Part shown: piece after piece, positions 29,590 to 39,775 of the stretch
Numbering within the stretch: the first letter of the stretch is position 1
Layout of the letters: every line of letters starts with the position of its first letter
Made by a program: the position numbers and the translations under genes
Notes under the pieces: generated by a model
The model's database searches: none
Told to the model about the DNA's origin: nothing
What the model saw: the letters and a program-made list of their open reading frames with translations, nothing else
From: an uncultured Bradyrhizobium sp.
GTDB taxonomy: Bacteria > Pseudomonadota > Alphaproteobacteria > Rhizobiales > Xanthobacteraceae
Assembly: GCF_936943645.1 (NCBI RefSeq)
Contig: NZ_CAKZJO010000052.1
Span: forward strand, 62,001-126,000
Direction: 5' to 3'
DNA length: 64,000 nt

Positions 29590-30078
29590 TCAGGAGCTCG
29601 CGTTCAGCACGGTGACGGCGCGACGGTTCTGCGACCAGCAGGAGATGTCGTTACAGACGGCGACCGGCCGCTCCTTGCCGTAGGAGATCGTGCGCATGCG
29701 GTTCGCATCGATGCCGCGCGAGGCGAGGAACGAGCGGACCGACTGGGCGCGTCGGGCGCCGAGCGCGATGTTGTATTCACGGGTGCCGCGCTCGTCGGCG
29801 TGACCTTCGATGGTGAAGGAGTAGCGCGGATAGGTCTGCAGCCACTGCGCCTGCTTCTCCAGGGTCACGATCGCCTGCGGGGTCAGATCGGTCTGGTCGC
29901 TTTCGAAGAACACGCGGTCACCCACGTTCACCACGAAGTCCTGCTGGCTGCCAGGCGTCGCCGCATTGGCCATCGCATCCGTCGCAGCATTCTTGTTGGC
30001 ACAGGCGCCCATCGACAGCGCGACGGCAAGCACTGCGGCCAGCTTCAATCCCTGGAGGATACGCATAGGATGTTTCAT
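29590..30078 (-). CDS. pal: Peptidoglycan-associated lipoprotein Pal
   Basis: An outer-membrane lipoprotein that binds peptidoglycan and the Tol complex. 162 aa with a lipoprotein signal ending MGAC (Cys26) and an OmpA-like domain containing FFESDQTDLTPQA, the diaminopimelate-binding pattern IEGHADERGTREYNIALGARRA, and a final ENR-like SQNRRAV. GGAGG precedes the ATG by about 8 bp, which decides this start against the 43-residue upstream extension. Confidence 0.96.
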   Translation of the reverse strand: MKHPMRILQGLKLAAVLAVALSMGACANKNAATDAMANAATPGSQQDFVVNVGDRVFFESDQTDLTPQAIVTLEKQAQWLQTYPRYSFTIEGHADERGTREYNIALGARRAQSVRSFLASRGIDANRMRTISYGKERPVAVCNDISCWSQNRRAVTVLNASS

Positions 30079-30385
30079 TCCGGAGCCTCCACGCTCACGT
30101 TCGTCCACTGGTGTCCGGTCTACAGGGGGTTGGTTAAGCGAACGTTCCGTCAACCTTGACGGAACCTTGCCTCGGCCGATCAAATGCCCCCAACTGCCGA
30201 AAAGCACCCATCATGGTTAATGGGTTGTAAATGTGGCGCGAGGGTGAAGGCAAGCCGCGCCAGCCAGCAAAAACGCCGGTTTCGGCTGGAATTTTGGGTC
30301 TGACGCGCAAGGCCGGCCTGCGCGTGACGGGTGAAAGGCCGAGATCGGGCTCAAACGTGGCGCCGTATCCGCGCCGGCGCCGGCC
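30079..30385. other. pal upstream region
   Basis: 307 bp between pal and the FeeM-like gene (both minus). It should contain the pal promoter; a TTAATGGGTTGTAAATG stretch near 30216-30232 is the most AT-rich part. No gene was seen. Confidence 0.5.
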
Positions 30386-31111
30386 TCAAGCGTGCGCGGC
30401 GTCCGCCACGAGCACCGGCCGCTGCGGCACCTGGCGCTGGCCGCCGCGCCCGAACAGCATCCGCCGCTCAAAGGCGGTCGACCGCATGATCGGGTAGCGC
30501 TCGAACACCTTCTTGCGGAAGCTCGGGAAATCCGCCGCCATCAACCCGAACGGCTTGGTGAGGCCGGGAACCAGCCGCGGCTCGGCGATGGTCTCGTGCA
30601 GGAACACCCGCCGGTAGAAGGCCTGATGCTCGGGACGCACGATGGCGAGGCCGAGATCGGCGTTGAAATGCTCGCAGGCCATGTAGGCCAGGCGGGTCGT
30701 CAGATAGGGCAATTCCGGAACGCGCTTGACCTGGTCGGGATCGGCCACGAAGCGGGTGGGGTCAATCATGACCTCGCCGCGATCGAGCCGCGGCATCAGA
30801 ATGTCCGGGAAGACATCGGCCGAGGTGGATTCGCGCCATTCCGACGTCAGCACACTGATGCGGACCGAGCTGCAGAGCTCGCCATGGAGATAGACGCCGA
30901 AGGTCCAGGCGTTCGGCAGCTCGTCGTAGCGGTCGGTGACGCGTGCCTCCGCCGAGGGCTTGACCGCACCCTCGCGCAGATAGGCGCGGTAGCGGAGATT
31001 GTAGATCTCCTCCTTCTCCGCGACGGTTTCCGCGAGATGATAATCGACGTCGGTCAGGAGGTCTGCGCCCCGTCCAACAGCCGAAATGACAGATCTGGCT
31101 GAGGACTGCAT
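30386..31111 (-). CDS. FeeM-like N-acyl amino acid synthase (GNAT fold)
   Basis: 241 aa, soluble. It resembles the FeeM/autoinducer-synthase-like branch of the GNAT fold, which condenses an acyl group from acyl-ACP with an amino acid such as tyrosine. Features seen are YHLAETVAEKEEIYNLRYRAY, VYLHGELCSSVRISVLTSE, then DPTRFVADPD followed by TTRLAYMACEHFNADLGLAI and RPEHQAFYRRVF. AAGGAG precedes the ATG by 6 bp. It lies between a GGDEF/EAL gene and pal. The product lipid and amino acid cannot be told from sequence; signalling or ornithine-lipid-like roles are possible. Confidence 0.75.
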   Translation of the reverse strand: MQSSARSVISAVGRGADLLTDVDYHLAETVAEKEEIYNLRYRAYLREGAVKPSAEARVTDRYDELPNAWTFGVYLHGELCSSVRISVLTSEWRESTSADVFPDILMPRLDRGEVMIDPTRFVADPDQVKRVPELPYLTTRLAYMACEHFNADLGLAIVRPEHQAFYRRVFLHETIAEPRLVPGLTKPFGLMAADFPSFRKKVFERYPIMRSTAFERRMLFGRGGQRQVPQRPVLVADAAHA

Positions 31112-31301
31112 TCCAACTCCTTACCCACACTCACGCCGCGGCATTCAAAGCCATTCCTGCAAGACAACTTGCGCGGGCGTGGTCATTTATTAACACCTTC
31201 TTAACAAGTATGCAAAGCAATCGAAGGGTTAGGGTTAACCTCCGTAGCACTACGGTGCCCCTGCAACAGCCTGAAATAACGGGACGTTTCGGGAAATGGA
31301 C

Positions 31302-33632
31302 TTAGGCGAAGGACCGAGAGCCGACGACCTGGAGCTGGCCTTCGCCGCGCCGTCCATGCGAGGCGTTGAGGAGCTGGCGCATCCGCACGGCGGGCACCGG
31401 ACGGCTGAACAGATAGCCTTGCGCCTCGGAGACGGTGCCGTCGGCGCTGATCAGGTCGAGCTGCTCGTTGGTCTCGATGCCCTCGACCACGACCGCCATG
31501 CCGAGATCGGCAGACAGCCGCGCCACGCCGCGCAGCAGCGTCAGCGGGCGGTCGGTGTCGATGCCTTCGAGGAAGGAGCGGTCGATCTTCACCTTCTGCA
31601 TCGGGAAATTGTGCAGATAGCTGAGGCTGGAATAGCCGGTGCCGAAATCGTCGAGCGAGATGCGCACGCCGAGCGTGTGCAGCTGTGACAGGATGTCGTG
31701 GGTGAGCTGGGTGTTGCGCAGCAGGGAGGACTCGGTGATCTCGATCTCGAGCCGATGCGCCGGCAGGCCCGACACTTCGAGCGCGTAGCGGATTTCACTC
31801 AGCACGTCGCGCTGGTGGAATTGCTGCGGCGAGAAGTTGACGGCGACGCTGACGCTCTCCGGCCACTTCATGCATTCCATGCAGGCGCGGCGCAGGATCC
31901 AGCGGCCGAGATCGACGATCAGGCCCATGTCCTCGGCAACCGGGATGATGTCGACCGGCGAGACCGTGCCGCGCACCGGATGATTCCAGCGCAGCAGCGC
32001 CTCGCAGGTGGTGATCCTGCCGGACTTCAGGTTGACCAGTGGCTGATAGAACAGCTCGAACTCCTCGTTCGCCAGCGCCTTGCGCAGGTCGAGCTCGAGG
32101 ATGCGGCGCGCCTCGACGGTCGCCGCCATCTCGTCGCGGAAGAAGCAGAACGTGCCGCGGCCGTCCGCCTTGGCGCGGTACAGAGCCATGTCGGCGTTCT
32201 TGAGCAGCGTATCGGCACTGGCGCCTTCCGGCGACGTCAGCGCGATGCCGACGCTGGCGCCGATCTCGACCAGGTGATTGTCGATGCGATAACGCTCGCT
32301 CAGCCGCTCGACGATACGGCGGGCAAGCGCGGCGGCGTCCTCGGGCGAGGATATGTTCTGCTGGAACACGACGAATTCGTCGCCGCCGAAGCGCGCGACG
32401 AAATCCTCGGGGCGCAGCATCTCGCGCAGGCGGTTGGCGACCGCGCACAAGAGCTGGTCGCCGCAGGGGTGACCGAGCGTGTCGTTGACCTGCTTGAACT
32501 GGTCGAGGTCGACGAACAGCAGGGCCGAGAGCCGCTCGGCATGATGCGAGTTCGCCAGCAGCCGCTCGATCTCGTCGTGGAAGCTGACCCGGTTGGGCAG
32601 TGCCGTGAGTTCGTCGTAACGGGCCAGATGGCTGATGCGGGCTTCCGCGTTGGTGCGTTCGGTGATGTCTTCCAGCAGCAGCACGGTGCCGCCGCCGGTC
32701 ATCGGCTGGAACGTCCAGGCCAGCGTGCGGCCGCGCGAGGCGTTCGGATCGCCGGTGACGATCTCGCAGACGCGCGCATGCGCGATCTCCGCCAGGATCT
32801 GGTTGCCGCTCTCCGCCGAGATCGAACCGGCCGACACGCAGGCCGACACGATATCGGCGGCCGTGGCGCCGCGCTTGACGAGGTCGTCGGGCAAGGTCAT
32901 CAGCTCGCTGAAGCGATGGTTCATCACCGCAAGACGGCCGTCGGCGCGAAACATGCACAGGCCGTGCGGCATGTTGTTGAGCGCGGTGTCGAACTGATGC
33001 GCCAGCGCGGATTCGCGGAAGCTCGAGGTCAGCGCCTTGACGAATATCGCGTGCAGGCTGAGGTTGATGTTCTTCAGCCCGATGAAGAAGAACACGAGCA
33101 GGATGGCGAGACCGATGTGGTAGAACCCGCCGTGCAGCAGCAGGGCGAGCGACATCGGGCCGCAAGCCAGCGCGACGTGCCACTGGATCACCCGGGGCTG
33201 CCCGTAATTACGGGCGGCACCGCCCGCAGTGTAGCCGATGCCGATGGCGACACAGAGCATGTCGGCGACCGGATCGTTGTTGTTGTAGATGACGACGAAG
33301 GCCCACAGGCCGAGCACCGCTGCGTAGCTCAGCGCGCCGATCCAATAGCGCGGCTCCAGGTGCTTGGCTTCTTCGAACGACAGCGCCTCGGTGCGGTTCT
33401 CGTATCCGCGCATCTGAAAGGCGCGCGCGGTGCCGATCGCGATCAGCAGGAACGCAAGCGGCCACAGCCAGACGTCGCCCGTCTTCAGCGCAGTCATCAC
33501 CGCGGCCACGGCCGCGGAGGCCGAGCCCAGAAAAATCGCCCAGAAATTCTGCACCATCGAGTTGATGAGAGCGGCGTAGAGTATCGGCTCCAGCTCGTCT
33601 CGATCACTCTGCTTCTGGTCGGCCAGTTGCAT
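31302..33632 (-). CDS. Membrane GGDEF/EAL protein with PAS domain (c-di-GMP turnover)
   Basis: 776 aa. The N-terminal part has about six membrane spans (residues 25-205); a PAS-like domain follows (about 215-325, ALNNMPHGLCMFRADGRLAVMN); then a GGDEF domain (about 335-500, DELTALPNR and the intact FGGDEF); then an EAL domain (about 510-760) with CEALLRW, NFSPQQF, EITES, DDFGTGYSSL and VVEGIET. Both catalytic signatures look intact, so it could make and/or break c-di-GMP; which wins cannot be read from sequence. It sits between tolB and the FeeM-like gene. Confidence 0.92.
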   Translation of the reverse strand: MQLADQKQSDRDELEPILYAALINSMVQNFWAIFLGSASAAVAAVMTALKTGDVWLWPLAFLLIAIGTARAFQMRGYENRTEALSFEEAKHLEPRYWIGALSYAAVLGLWAFVVIYNNNDPVADMLCVAIGIGYTAGGAARNYGQPRVIQWHVALACGPMSLALLLHGGFYHIGLAILLVFFFIGLKNINLSLHAIFVKALTSSFRESALAHQFDTALNNMPHGLCMFRADGRLAVMNHRFSELMTLPDDLVKRGATAADIVSACVSAGSISAESGNQILAEIAHARVCEIVTGDPNASRGRTLAWTFQPMTGGGTVLLLEDITERTNAEARISHLARYDELTALPNRVSFHDEIERLLANSHHAERLSALLFVDLDQFKQVNDTLGHPCGDQLLCAVANRLREMLRPEDFVARFGGDEFVVFQQNISSPEDAAALARRIVERLSERYRIDNHLVEIGASVGIALTSPEGASADTLLKNADMALYRAKADGRGTFCFFRDEMAATVEARRILELDLRKALANEEFELFYQPLVNLKSGRITTCEALLRWNHPVRGTVSPVDIIPVAEDMGLIVDLGRWILRRACMECMKWPESVSVAVNFSPQQFHQRDVLSEIRYALEVSGLPAHRLEIEITESSLLRNTQLTHDILSQLHTLGVRISLDDFGTGYSSLSYLHNFPMQKVKIDRSFLEGIDTDRPLTLLRGVARLSADLGMAVVVEGIETNEQLDLISADGTVSEAQGYLFSRPVPAVRMRQLLNASHGRRGEGQLQVVGSRSFA

Positions 33633-33870
33633 TGGCTTGTTACGCGTCCTGTTTGGCGCGTACTTTTACCCAGCCCAGATGAAGCCTTTCTGAGGGAACA
33701 TCGTTAAAGTCGAGTTGTTTTTCGGTATCGGCGAACCGATTTCTGCTTAAATATCAAGCAACTAGGCAAGGCTTGCCGAGCGCAGGGTGAAGAAAGGATT
33801 GCTTTCCCCACCGAATGCGAAAAAATCCGCGCGCTTTTTCGAAAACATCGCGCGTTGCGAACGCACGGGT

Positions 33871-35235
33871 CTATTGACCCGCCGTCGAGGACAATAGCGG
33901 CGACCAGGCGGGGTCGGAGGCGAAGCCCGGCGTCGGCACCTTGAGCTCGTTGCGACCGGAGATATCGACGCTGTAGAGCGACGGTCCGCCATTGCCGCCG
34001 GGATCGCGGAAGAACATCAGCACGCGGCCGTTCGGCGAGAAGGTCGGGCCTTCGTTGTGGAAGCCGGAGGTGAGCAGCCGCTCGCCGGAGCCGTCGGGCT
34101 TCATGACGCCGATCGAGAACTGTCCGCCGCCCTGCCGGGTGAAGGCAATGTAATCGCCCTTCGGCGACCACACCGGCGTCGAATAGCTGGCGTTGGTGTC
34201 GTCCTTGGAGAACGAGATGCGCTGCGCCTGCCCGCCGCCCGCCGCCATCACGTAGATCTGCGACCGGCCGCCGCGATCCGACTCGAAGCAGATGCGGCTG
34301 CCATCAGGCGAGTAGGACGGAGACGTGTCGATCGCCGGCGTGTCGGTGAGGCGCGTGGTCGAGCGCGAGCGCAGATCCATCACGAACAGGTTGGAATTGC
34401 CGCCCTGCTGCAGGCTCATGATGACGCGCTGGCCGTCCGGCGAGAAGCGTGGCGCAAAGGTCATGCCCGGGAAGTTACCGACGATCTCGCGCTGGCCGGT
34501 TTCGATGTTGAAGAGATAGACCTTCGGATCGCCCTGCCCGAACTCCATGTAGGTGATCTCTTGCGAGTTCGGCGAGAAGCGCGGCGTCAGCACGAGGTCG
34601 GAGCCGCGGGTCAGATAGCGCACATTGGCGCCGTCCTGGTCCATCATGGCGAGCCGCTTGACGCGACGCTCCTTCGGACCGCTCTCGTCCACGAACACCA
34701 CGCGGCTGTCGAAATAGCCCTTCTCGCCGGTCATCCGTTCATAGATCTGGTCGGAGATGATGTGGGCGATGCGGCGCCAATATTCCGGCGAGGTGAAATA
34801 TTGCTGGCCCGTGAGCTGCTGGCCGGAGATCACATCCCACAGGCGGAATTCGGCCTTCAGCCGCCCATCGGGCTGGCGCGTCATCCGGCCTGTGACCAGG
34901 GCCTGCGCGTTGAGCGTCTTCCAGTTCTGGAATTGCGGCGCGACATCCATGTTGTTGATGCGCTCGATGAAGGCGGCCTGGTCGATCGGCGCGAACAGGC
35001 CCGAGCGCTTCAGATTGTTGGTGATGACCTGCGTGACGCCGTTGCCGACGTCGCCGTCGGACGGCGAGCCAGGCAGGAAGTTGGTGATCGCGATCGGGAT
35101 CGGCTGGAATTCGGTTGGATTGATTTCAAGCCGCTTTTGCGCTTGGGCGAGGTTATGTCCAGCCCCAAACGTCATGAGCGCGGATCCGGTCAGTGTCATG
35201 AAGCGGCGGCGGTTCATCGATCGAACGTCATTCAT
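33871..35235 (-). CDS. tolB: Tol-Pal system protein TolB
   Basis: A periplasmic beta-propeller protein that couples TolA to Pal. The 454-aa product has an N-terminal domain (about 35-165) and six propeller blades with repeated SPDG/SPNG-type turns ([44 protein letters not shown]). The signal peptide is unusual: [14 protein letters not shown] resembles a twin-arginine signal (RRRFM) instead of the usual Sec signal. tolB follows tolA by 24 bp. It is the last of tolQRAB; pal and cpoB lie further downstream beyond two other genes. Confidence 0.96.
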   Translation of the reverse strand: MNDVRSMNRRRFMTLTGSALMTFGAGHNLAQAQKRLEINPTEFQPIPIAITNFLPGSPSDGDVGNGVTQVITNNLKRSGLFAPIDQAAFIERINNMDVAPQFQNWKTLNAQALVTGRMTRQPDGRLKAEFRLWDVISGQQLTGQQYFTSPEYWRRIAHIISDQIYERMTGEKGYFDSRVVFVDESGPKERRVKRLAMMDQDGANVRYLTRGSDLVLTPRFSPNSQEITYMEFGQGDPKVYLFNIETGQREIVGNFPGMTFAPRFSPDGQRVIMSLQQGGNSNLFVMDLRSRSTTRLTDTPAIDTSPSYSPDGSRICFESDRGGRSQIYVMAAGGGQAQRISFSKDDTNASYSTPVWSPKGDYIAFTRQGGGQFSIGVMKPDGSGERLLTSGFHNEGPTFSPNGRVLMFFRDPGGNGGPSLYSVDISGRNELKVPTPGFASDPAWSPLLSSTAGQ

Positions 35236-35259
35236 CGCAAAATTCTTTTTGTTCGGATG

Positions 35260-36219
35260 TCACAACATATCCTTCAGGCCGAAGCGCATCGGGATAGTTT
35301 TCCAAGTGTCATACTGTTGCTTCGGCAGGAACGAATAGGCCTGACATTGCATGATAGCGCGCTTGCCACTGTCCGCCACCGCCTGGGCGATCGACCGCGA
35401 CGGTCCCCTCACCGCAACGACGACCGGCTCGGATGCCAGCGTGCCATCGATCTTCATGTAAATATCAATGTCAGCTTCGTATTGATCGGCATCCTGGCCG
35501 TTATAGGTCGGCGTGAAACAGCGTTTGACCGCTGACAAGAACGCCCCTTGCCAGGTTGCAACGTTATTGGCGGCCGTGCCGGTCGCCGCGCCCAACGATG
35601 CCGACGCATTCATCGCCGAGCCGGTCTGTTCGTGCCGGGTCGCGGCGCGCTTGTCGAGGTCGCGCTGGATCTGCGCGGGATCGAAGGTTCGCTCCTTGGG
35701 CTTCGGCTGCTGCTGCGGCTGCACTGCCGCGACCTTATGCTCCACCGGCTTGGGCGGCGGCTTCTTGGTGTCCAGCTTCTTCTGGAGCTCGGCGATCGGA
35801 TCTTCCTTGGCCGGATCAGGCTTCTTTTCCTGCGGCTTCGGCTCTTCCTTCGGCTTCGCCTCGGCCACGGGCTTCGGCGGCTCGGGCTTCTTCTCGACCG
35901 GCTTCTCGACCGGTTTCGGCGGCGGCTCGGGCTGCGAATTGGTCTTGATCAGCTCTTTCTTCTCGGTGACCTTGCCGACGGCGTCTTCCTCCGGCTTGGG
36001 CTCCGCGATCTTCTCGACCTTCGGTTTGAGCTCTTCCTTCTTGCCGGTCTTCTGACCCGCCATCATCTTGGCGAGCTGATCGGTGGAGATGATGTCGATC
36101 GGAAGCGACTCTTCCGGCGCGATGTAGGCCTTGCTGCTGAAGGTGACGAGCCCCCATCCCAGCACGAGGACGTGGAGGGCAATCGACGCAACGAGTGTCT
36201 TGTCGACGTTCACCTTCAC
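35260..36219 (-). CDS. tolA: TolA
   Basis: An inner-membrane protein spanning the periplasm, energised by TolQR. 319 aa with one membrane span near the N-terminus (about 8-28, SIALHVLVLGWGL), a long Lys/Pro/Glu-rich middle (about 60-200) and a C-terminal domain (about 225-319) with a conserved cysteine pair (KRCFTP and MQCQAY). The Pro/Lys composition of the middle domain is typical of rhizobial TolA rather than the Ala/Lys helix of E. coli. It starts 4 bp after the tolR stop, so translation is likely coupled. Confidence 0.9.
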   Translation of the reverse strand: MKVNVDKTLVASIALHVLVLGWGLVTFSSKAYIAPEESLPIDIISTDQLAKMMAGQKTGKKEELKPKVEKIAEPKPEEDAVGKVTEKKELIKTNSQPEPPPKPVEKPVEKKPEPPKPVAEAKPKEEPKPQEKKPDPAKEDPIAELQKKLDTKKPPPKPVEHKVAAVQPQQQPKPKERTFDPAQIQRDLDKRAATRHEQTGSAMNASASLGAATGTAANNVATWQGAFLSAVKRCFTPTYNGQDADQYEADIDIYMKIDGTLASEPVVVAVRGPSRSIAQAVADSGKRAIMQCQAYSFLPKQQYDTWKTIPMRFGLKDML

Positions 36220-36223
36220 CGGC

Positions 36224-36676
36224 TTAGGACCCCTGATCCGCTTCCGTGACGAGGGCGAGCTTCTTGAACCCGGCGCCGGACAACTGGCCCATCACCTTGG
36301 CCACCGTGCCGTAATCCGCCTTCTTGTCGGCGCGCAGATAGATGCGTTCCTCGAGGCCGCCGCGCGCGTCGGTGATCGCCTTCAGCTTCGGGATCAGCTC
36401 GTTGATTGCGATCTCGGTATCGTTGATGAACACCTTGCCCTTGATGTCGACCGACATCTGGATCGGCTTCTGGTCGTTGTTCTCGAGGCTCTTGGCCTGG
36501 GTCTGCGGCAGGTCGAGCGGCACGCCGACCGTCAGCATCGGCGCCGACACCATGAAGATGATGAGCAGCACCAGCATCACGTCGACCATCGGCGTGACGT
36601 TGATCTCGGCCACGACGGGCTTGCGCCGGCCGCGGCGCCCACCGCCTCCGGACGAACTCGCAACGTTCATCGCCAT
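36224..36676 (-). CDS. tolR: TolR
   Basis: An ExbD/TolR-family proton-channel subunit. 150 aa with one N-terminal span carrying the essential aspartate (INVTPMVDVMLVLLIIFMV) and a periplasmic domain (about 60-150). With TolQ it converts the proton motive force into TolA movement for outer-membrane constriction at division. The N-terminus is Gly/Arg-rich. It lies 43 bp after tolQ. Confidence 0.95.
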   Translation of the reverse strand: MAMNVASSSGGGGRRGRRKPVVAEINVTPMVDVMLVLLIIFMVSAPMLTVGVPLDLPQTQAKSLENNDQKPIQMSVDIKGKVFINDTEIAINELIPKLKAITDARGGLEERIYLRADKKADYGTVAKVMGQLSGAGFKKLALVTEADQGS

Positions 36677-36719
36677 GATCGCGTGCCCAAATTGCCCTTC
36701 ACACTATACATGCCGTCCG

Positions 36720-37436
<717 letters not shown>

Positions 37437-37991
37437 AAGCAGTATCCTCTCAAGGCGATCGTTACCCGATGTGCCGGCCAGCAAATGGCTGCCGGTTCCC
37501 CAATGGCCGCGCTAGCACCGGCGCGGCCGGCAAGCCCGCTCAAAACCTTGTCTTTCGGGGTGCAGGGGCTCGTCCAAAGCCGGCCGTCTGCATTCCCTGC
37601 CAAGATGTCAAAACTATGGGCCTTTGGCCCCGGGCCTTGACGGGCTCGGCTTCGGGCTTTGGGCGCGATTGTCCGCCCTTACCAGAGCCCGCCGTTGGTT
37701 AATGCGAGGTTACCACAGGCGAATTTGGCTGCCGAAAAGGCAGGCAGCGCAGATAGATGGGAGGCCGCGGGCTGCAAGGCAGGATGTCACGTCGCGTTGC
37801 CGGGGTGGCGAGATTGTGGCGCCGACGGAGGTCGGTTCCCTCCCCCTCGTGGGCCCTTGTGGGAGGGAGGGCAGTTTGCGCTTTGGCTGGCATCACACTC
37901 GCCACGCTCCCTCGGCGCACACGAGCTGATAGGCTCTATCCGCGGACAACAACTTGCCGGCACCACCGGCCCCAGCCTGAGGAACGCCGCC
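37437..37991. other. Divergent intergenic region tolQ / ggt
   Basis: 555 bp holding the promoters of tolQ (minus) and ggt (plus). An imperfect inverted repeat near 37837-37873 (CCCTCCC.../...GGGAGGG) is a Bradyrhizobium-type intergenic palindrome. The open frame 37659-37991 that runs into ggt lacks a ribosome site and an export signal and is not considered coding. Confidence 0.55.
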
Positions 37992-39728
37992 ATGCCGAAA
38001 CCACAGATCAACGTGCGGTGGCTCATCGCCGCCATCGTATCGGTCTGCCTCGTCACGTTCAGCCCCTTGCGCGCCGCATCGGTCGCGCCGGTCGCTGCCG
38101 AAAACGGCATGGTGGTTTCCGCGCAGCATCTGGCGACCCAGGTCGGCGTCGATGTGCTGAAGCGCGGCGGCAATGCCGTCGATGCCGCGGTCGCCGTCGG
38201 CTATGCCCTCGCCGTGGTCTATCCGGCCGCCGGCAATCTCGGCGGCGGCGGCTTCATGACGATCCAGCTCGCCGACGGACGCAAGACCTTCCTCGACTTC
38301 CGCGAGACGGCGCCCAAGGCGGCGACCGCCAACATGTACCTCGACAAGGACGGCAACGTCATCAAGGGCATCTCGACCAAGGGACACCTCGCCGTGGGCG
38401 TGCCGGGATCCGTCTCGGGCATGGAATATGCGCGCGAAAAATACGGCACCATGAAGCGCGCCGATTTGCTCGCGCCCGCGATCCAGTTCGCCGAGCAGGG
38501 ATTTGTGCTCGACCAGGGTGACATCGACCTGCTGCGCACGGCAACGAACGATTTCAAGGAAGACCCCGCCTCAGGCGCCATCTTCCTCAACAACGGCCAG
38601 CCGTTCAACGTCGGCGAAAAGCTGGTGCAATCGGAGCTGGCGAAAACCCTGCGCGAGATCAGCGGCAAGGGCACGGACGGCTTCTACAAGGGCTGGGTCG
38701 GCAGCGCCATCGTGGCCTCGAGCCAGGCCGGCAAAGGTCTGCTGACGCAAGACGATCTCGACGGCTACAAGACGCGCGAACTCGCACCGGTCGAATGCGA
38801 CTACCGCGGCTATCACGTGGTGTCGGCGCCGCCGCCGAGCTCGGGCGGCGTCATCATCTGCGAGATCCTGAATATCCTGGAAGGCTATCCGCTGAAGGAG
38901 CTGGGCTATCATTCCGCAGCGGCCACGCATGTGCAGATCGAGGCCATGCGCCACGCTTACGTCGACCGCAACAGCTACCTCGGCGACCCTGATTTCGTGA
39001 AGAATCCGCTCGACCGCCTGCTCGACAAGGCTTACGCCGCCAAGATCCGTGCCGTGATCGATCCGAACAAGGCGGGCGTCTCCAAGGACATCAAGCCTGG
39101 TGTCGCGCCGCACGAGGGCAGCAACACCACGCATTATTCGATCGCGGACAAGGACGGCAACGCCGTGTCCGTGACCTACACGCTGAACGACTGGTTCGGC
39201 GCCAAGGTGACGGCGGCAAAGACCGGCGTGTTGCTGAACGACGAAATGGACGACTTCACCGCCAAGGTCGGGGTGCCGAACCTGTACGGCCTGGTGCAGG
39301 GCGAGGCCAACGCCATCGCGCCCGGCAAGCGGCCGCTGTCGTCGATGAGCCCGACCATCGTCAGCAAGGACGGAAAACCGGTGATGGTGGTGGGTACGCC
39401 CGGCGGCAGCCGCATCATCACGGCCGTGCTGCAGACCATGATCAACGCGATCGACTACGGCATGAACGCGCAGGAGGCCGTCGACATGCCGCGCATCCAC
39501 CAGCAATGGCTGCCCGATATCACCAATGTCGAGAACTATGCGCTGTCGCCGGACACGCAGAAGATTCTGGAAGGGATGGGCCACAAGTTCGGCCCGCCAC
39601 AACCGGCCAATCACCTCGCCGTCATCATCGTCGGCGCGCCGGCGCTGAACGGCAAGCAAGTCGGCAACAACCGCTATTACGGCGCCAACGACCCTCGCCG
39701 GAACAGTGGGCTCGCGGCCGGCTATTGA
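37992..39728 (+). CDS. ggt: Gamma-glutamyltransferase
   Basis: A periplasmic enzyme that hydrolyses or transfers the gamma-glutamyl group of glutathione. 578 aa, signal peptide about 1-28 (ending PLRAA). The autocleavage/nucleophile threonine motif is intact (EGSNTTHYSIADKDGNAVSV), as are GNLGGGGFM, PPPSSGG, PLSSMSPTIV and the GTPGGSRI glycine pair. Self-cleavage before the second Thr of NTTHYS would give large and small subunits. GAGGAAC precedes the ATG by about 9 bp. It converges with the cysE-like gene downstream. Confidence 0.96.
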   Translation: MPKPQINVRWLIAAIVSVCLVTFSPLRAASVAPVAAENGMVVSAQHLATQVGVDVLKRGGNAVDAAVAVGYALAVVYPAAGNLGGGGFMTIQLADGRKTFLDFRETAPKAATANMYLDKDGNVIKGISTKGHLAVGVPGSVSGMEYAREKYGTMKRADLLAPAIQFAEQGFVLDQGDIDLLRTATNDFKEDPASGAIFLNNGQPFNVGEKLVQSELAKTLREISGKGTDGFYKGWVGSAIVASSQAGKGLLTQDDLDGYKTRELAPVECDYRGYHVVSAPPPSSGGVIICEILNILEGYPLKELGYHSAAATHVQIEAMRHAYVDRNSYLGDPDFVKNPLDRLLDKAYAAKIRAVIDPNKAGVSKDIKPGVAPHEGSNTTHYSIADKDGNAVSVTYTLNDWFGAKVTAAKTGVLLNDEMDDFTAKVGVPNLYGLVQGEANAIAPGKRPLSSMSPTIVSKDGKPVMVVGTPGGSRIITAVLQTMINAIDYGMNAQEAVDMPRIHQQWLPDITNVENYALSPDTQKILEGMGHKFGPPQPANHLAVIIVGAPALNGKQVGNNRYYGANDPRRNSGLAAGY

Positions 39729-39775
39729 TCACGTCGGCGACGTCAGTGCGCAGTGCGGATGAGGCGAGGCGCGCG

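Noticed and set aside
31698..33707. 669-codon plus-strand frame over the GGDEF/EAL gene
   Set aside because: Antisense shadow; the minus strand encodes intact GGDEF and EAL signatures.
33704..34171. Minus-strand frame overlapping the 3' end of tolB in another register
   Set aside because: Product is Arg/Leu-rich and overlaps the conserved propeller blades of TolB on the same strand; it is a frame shadow.
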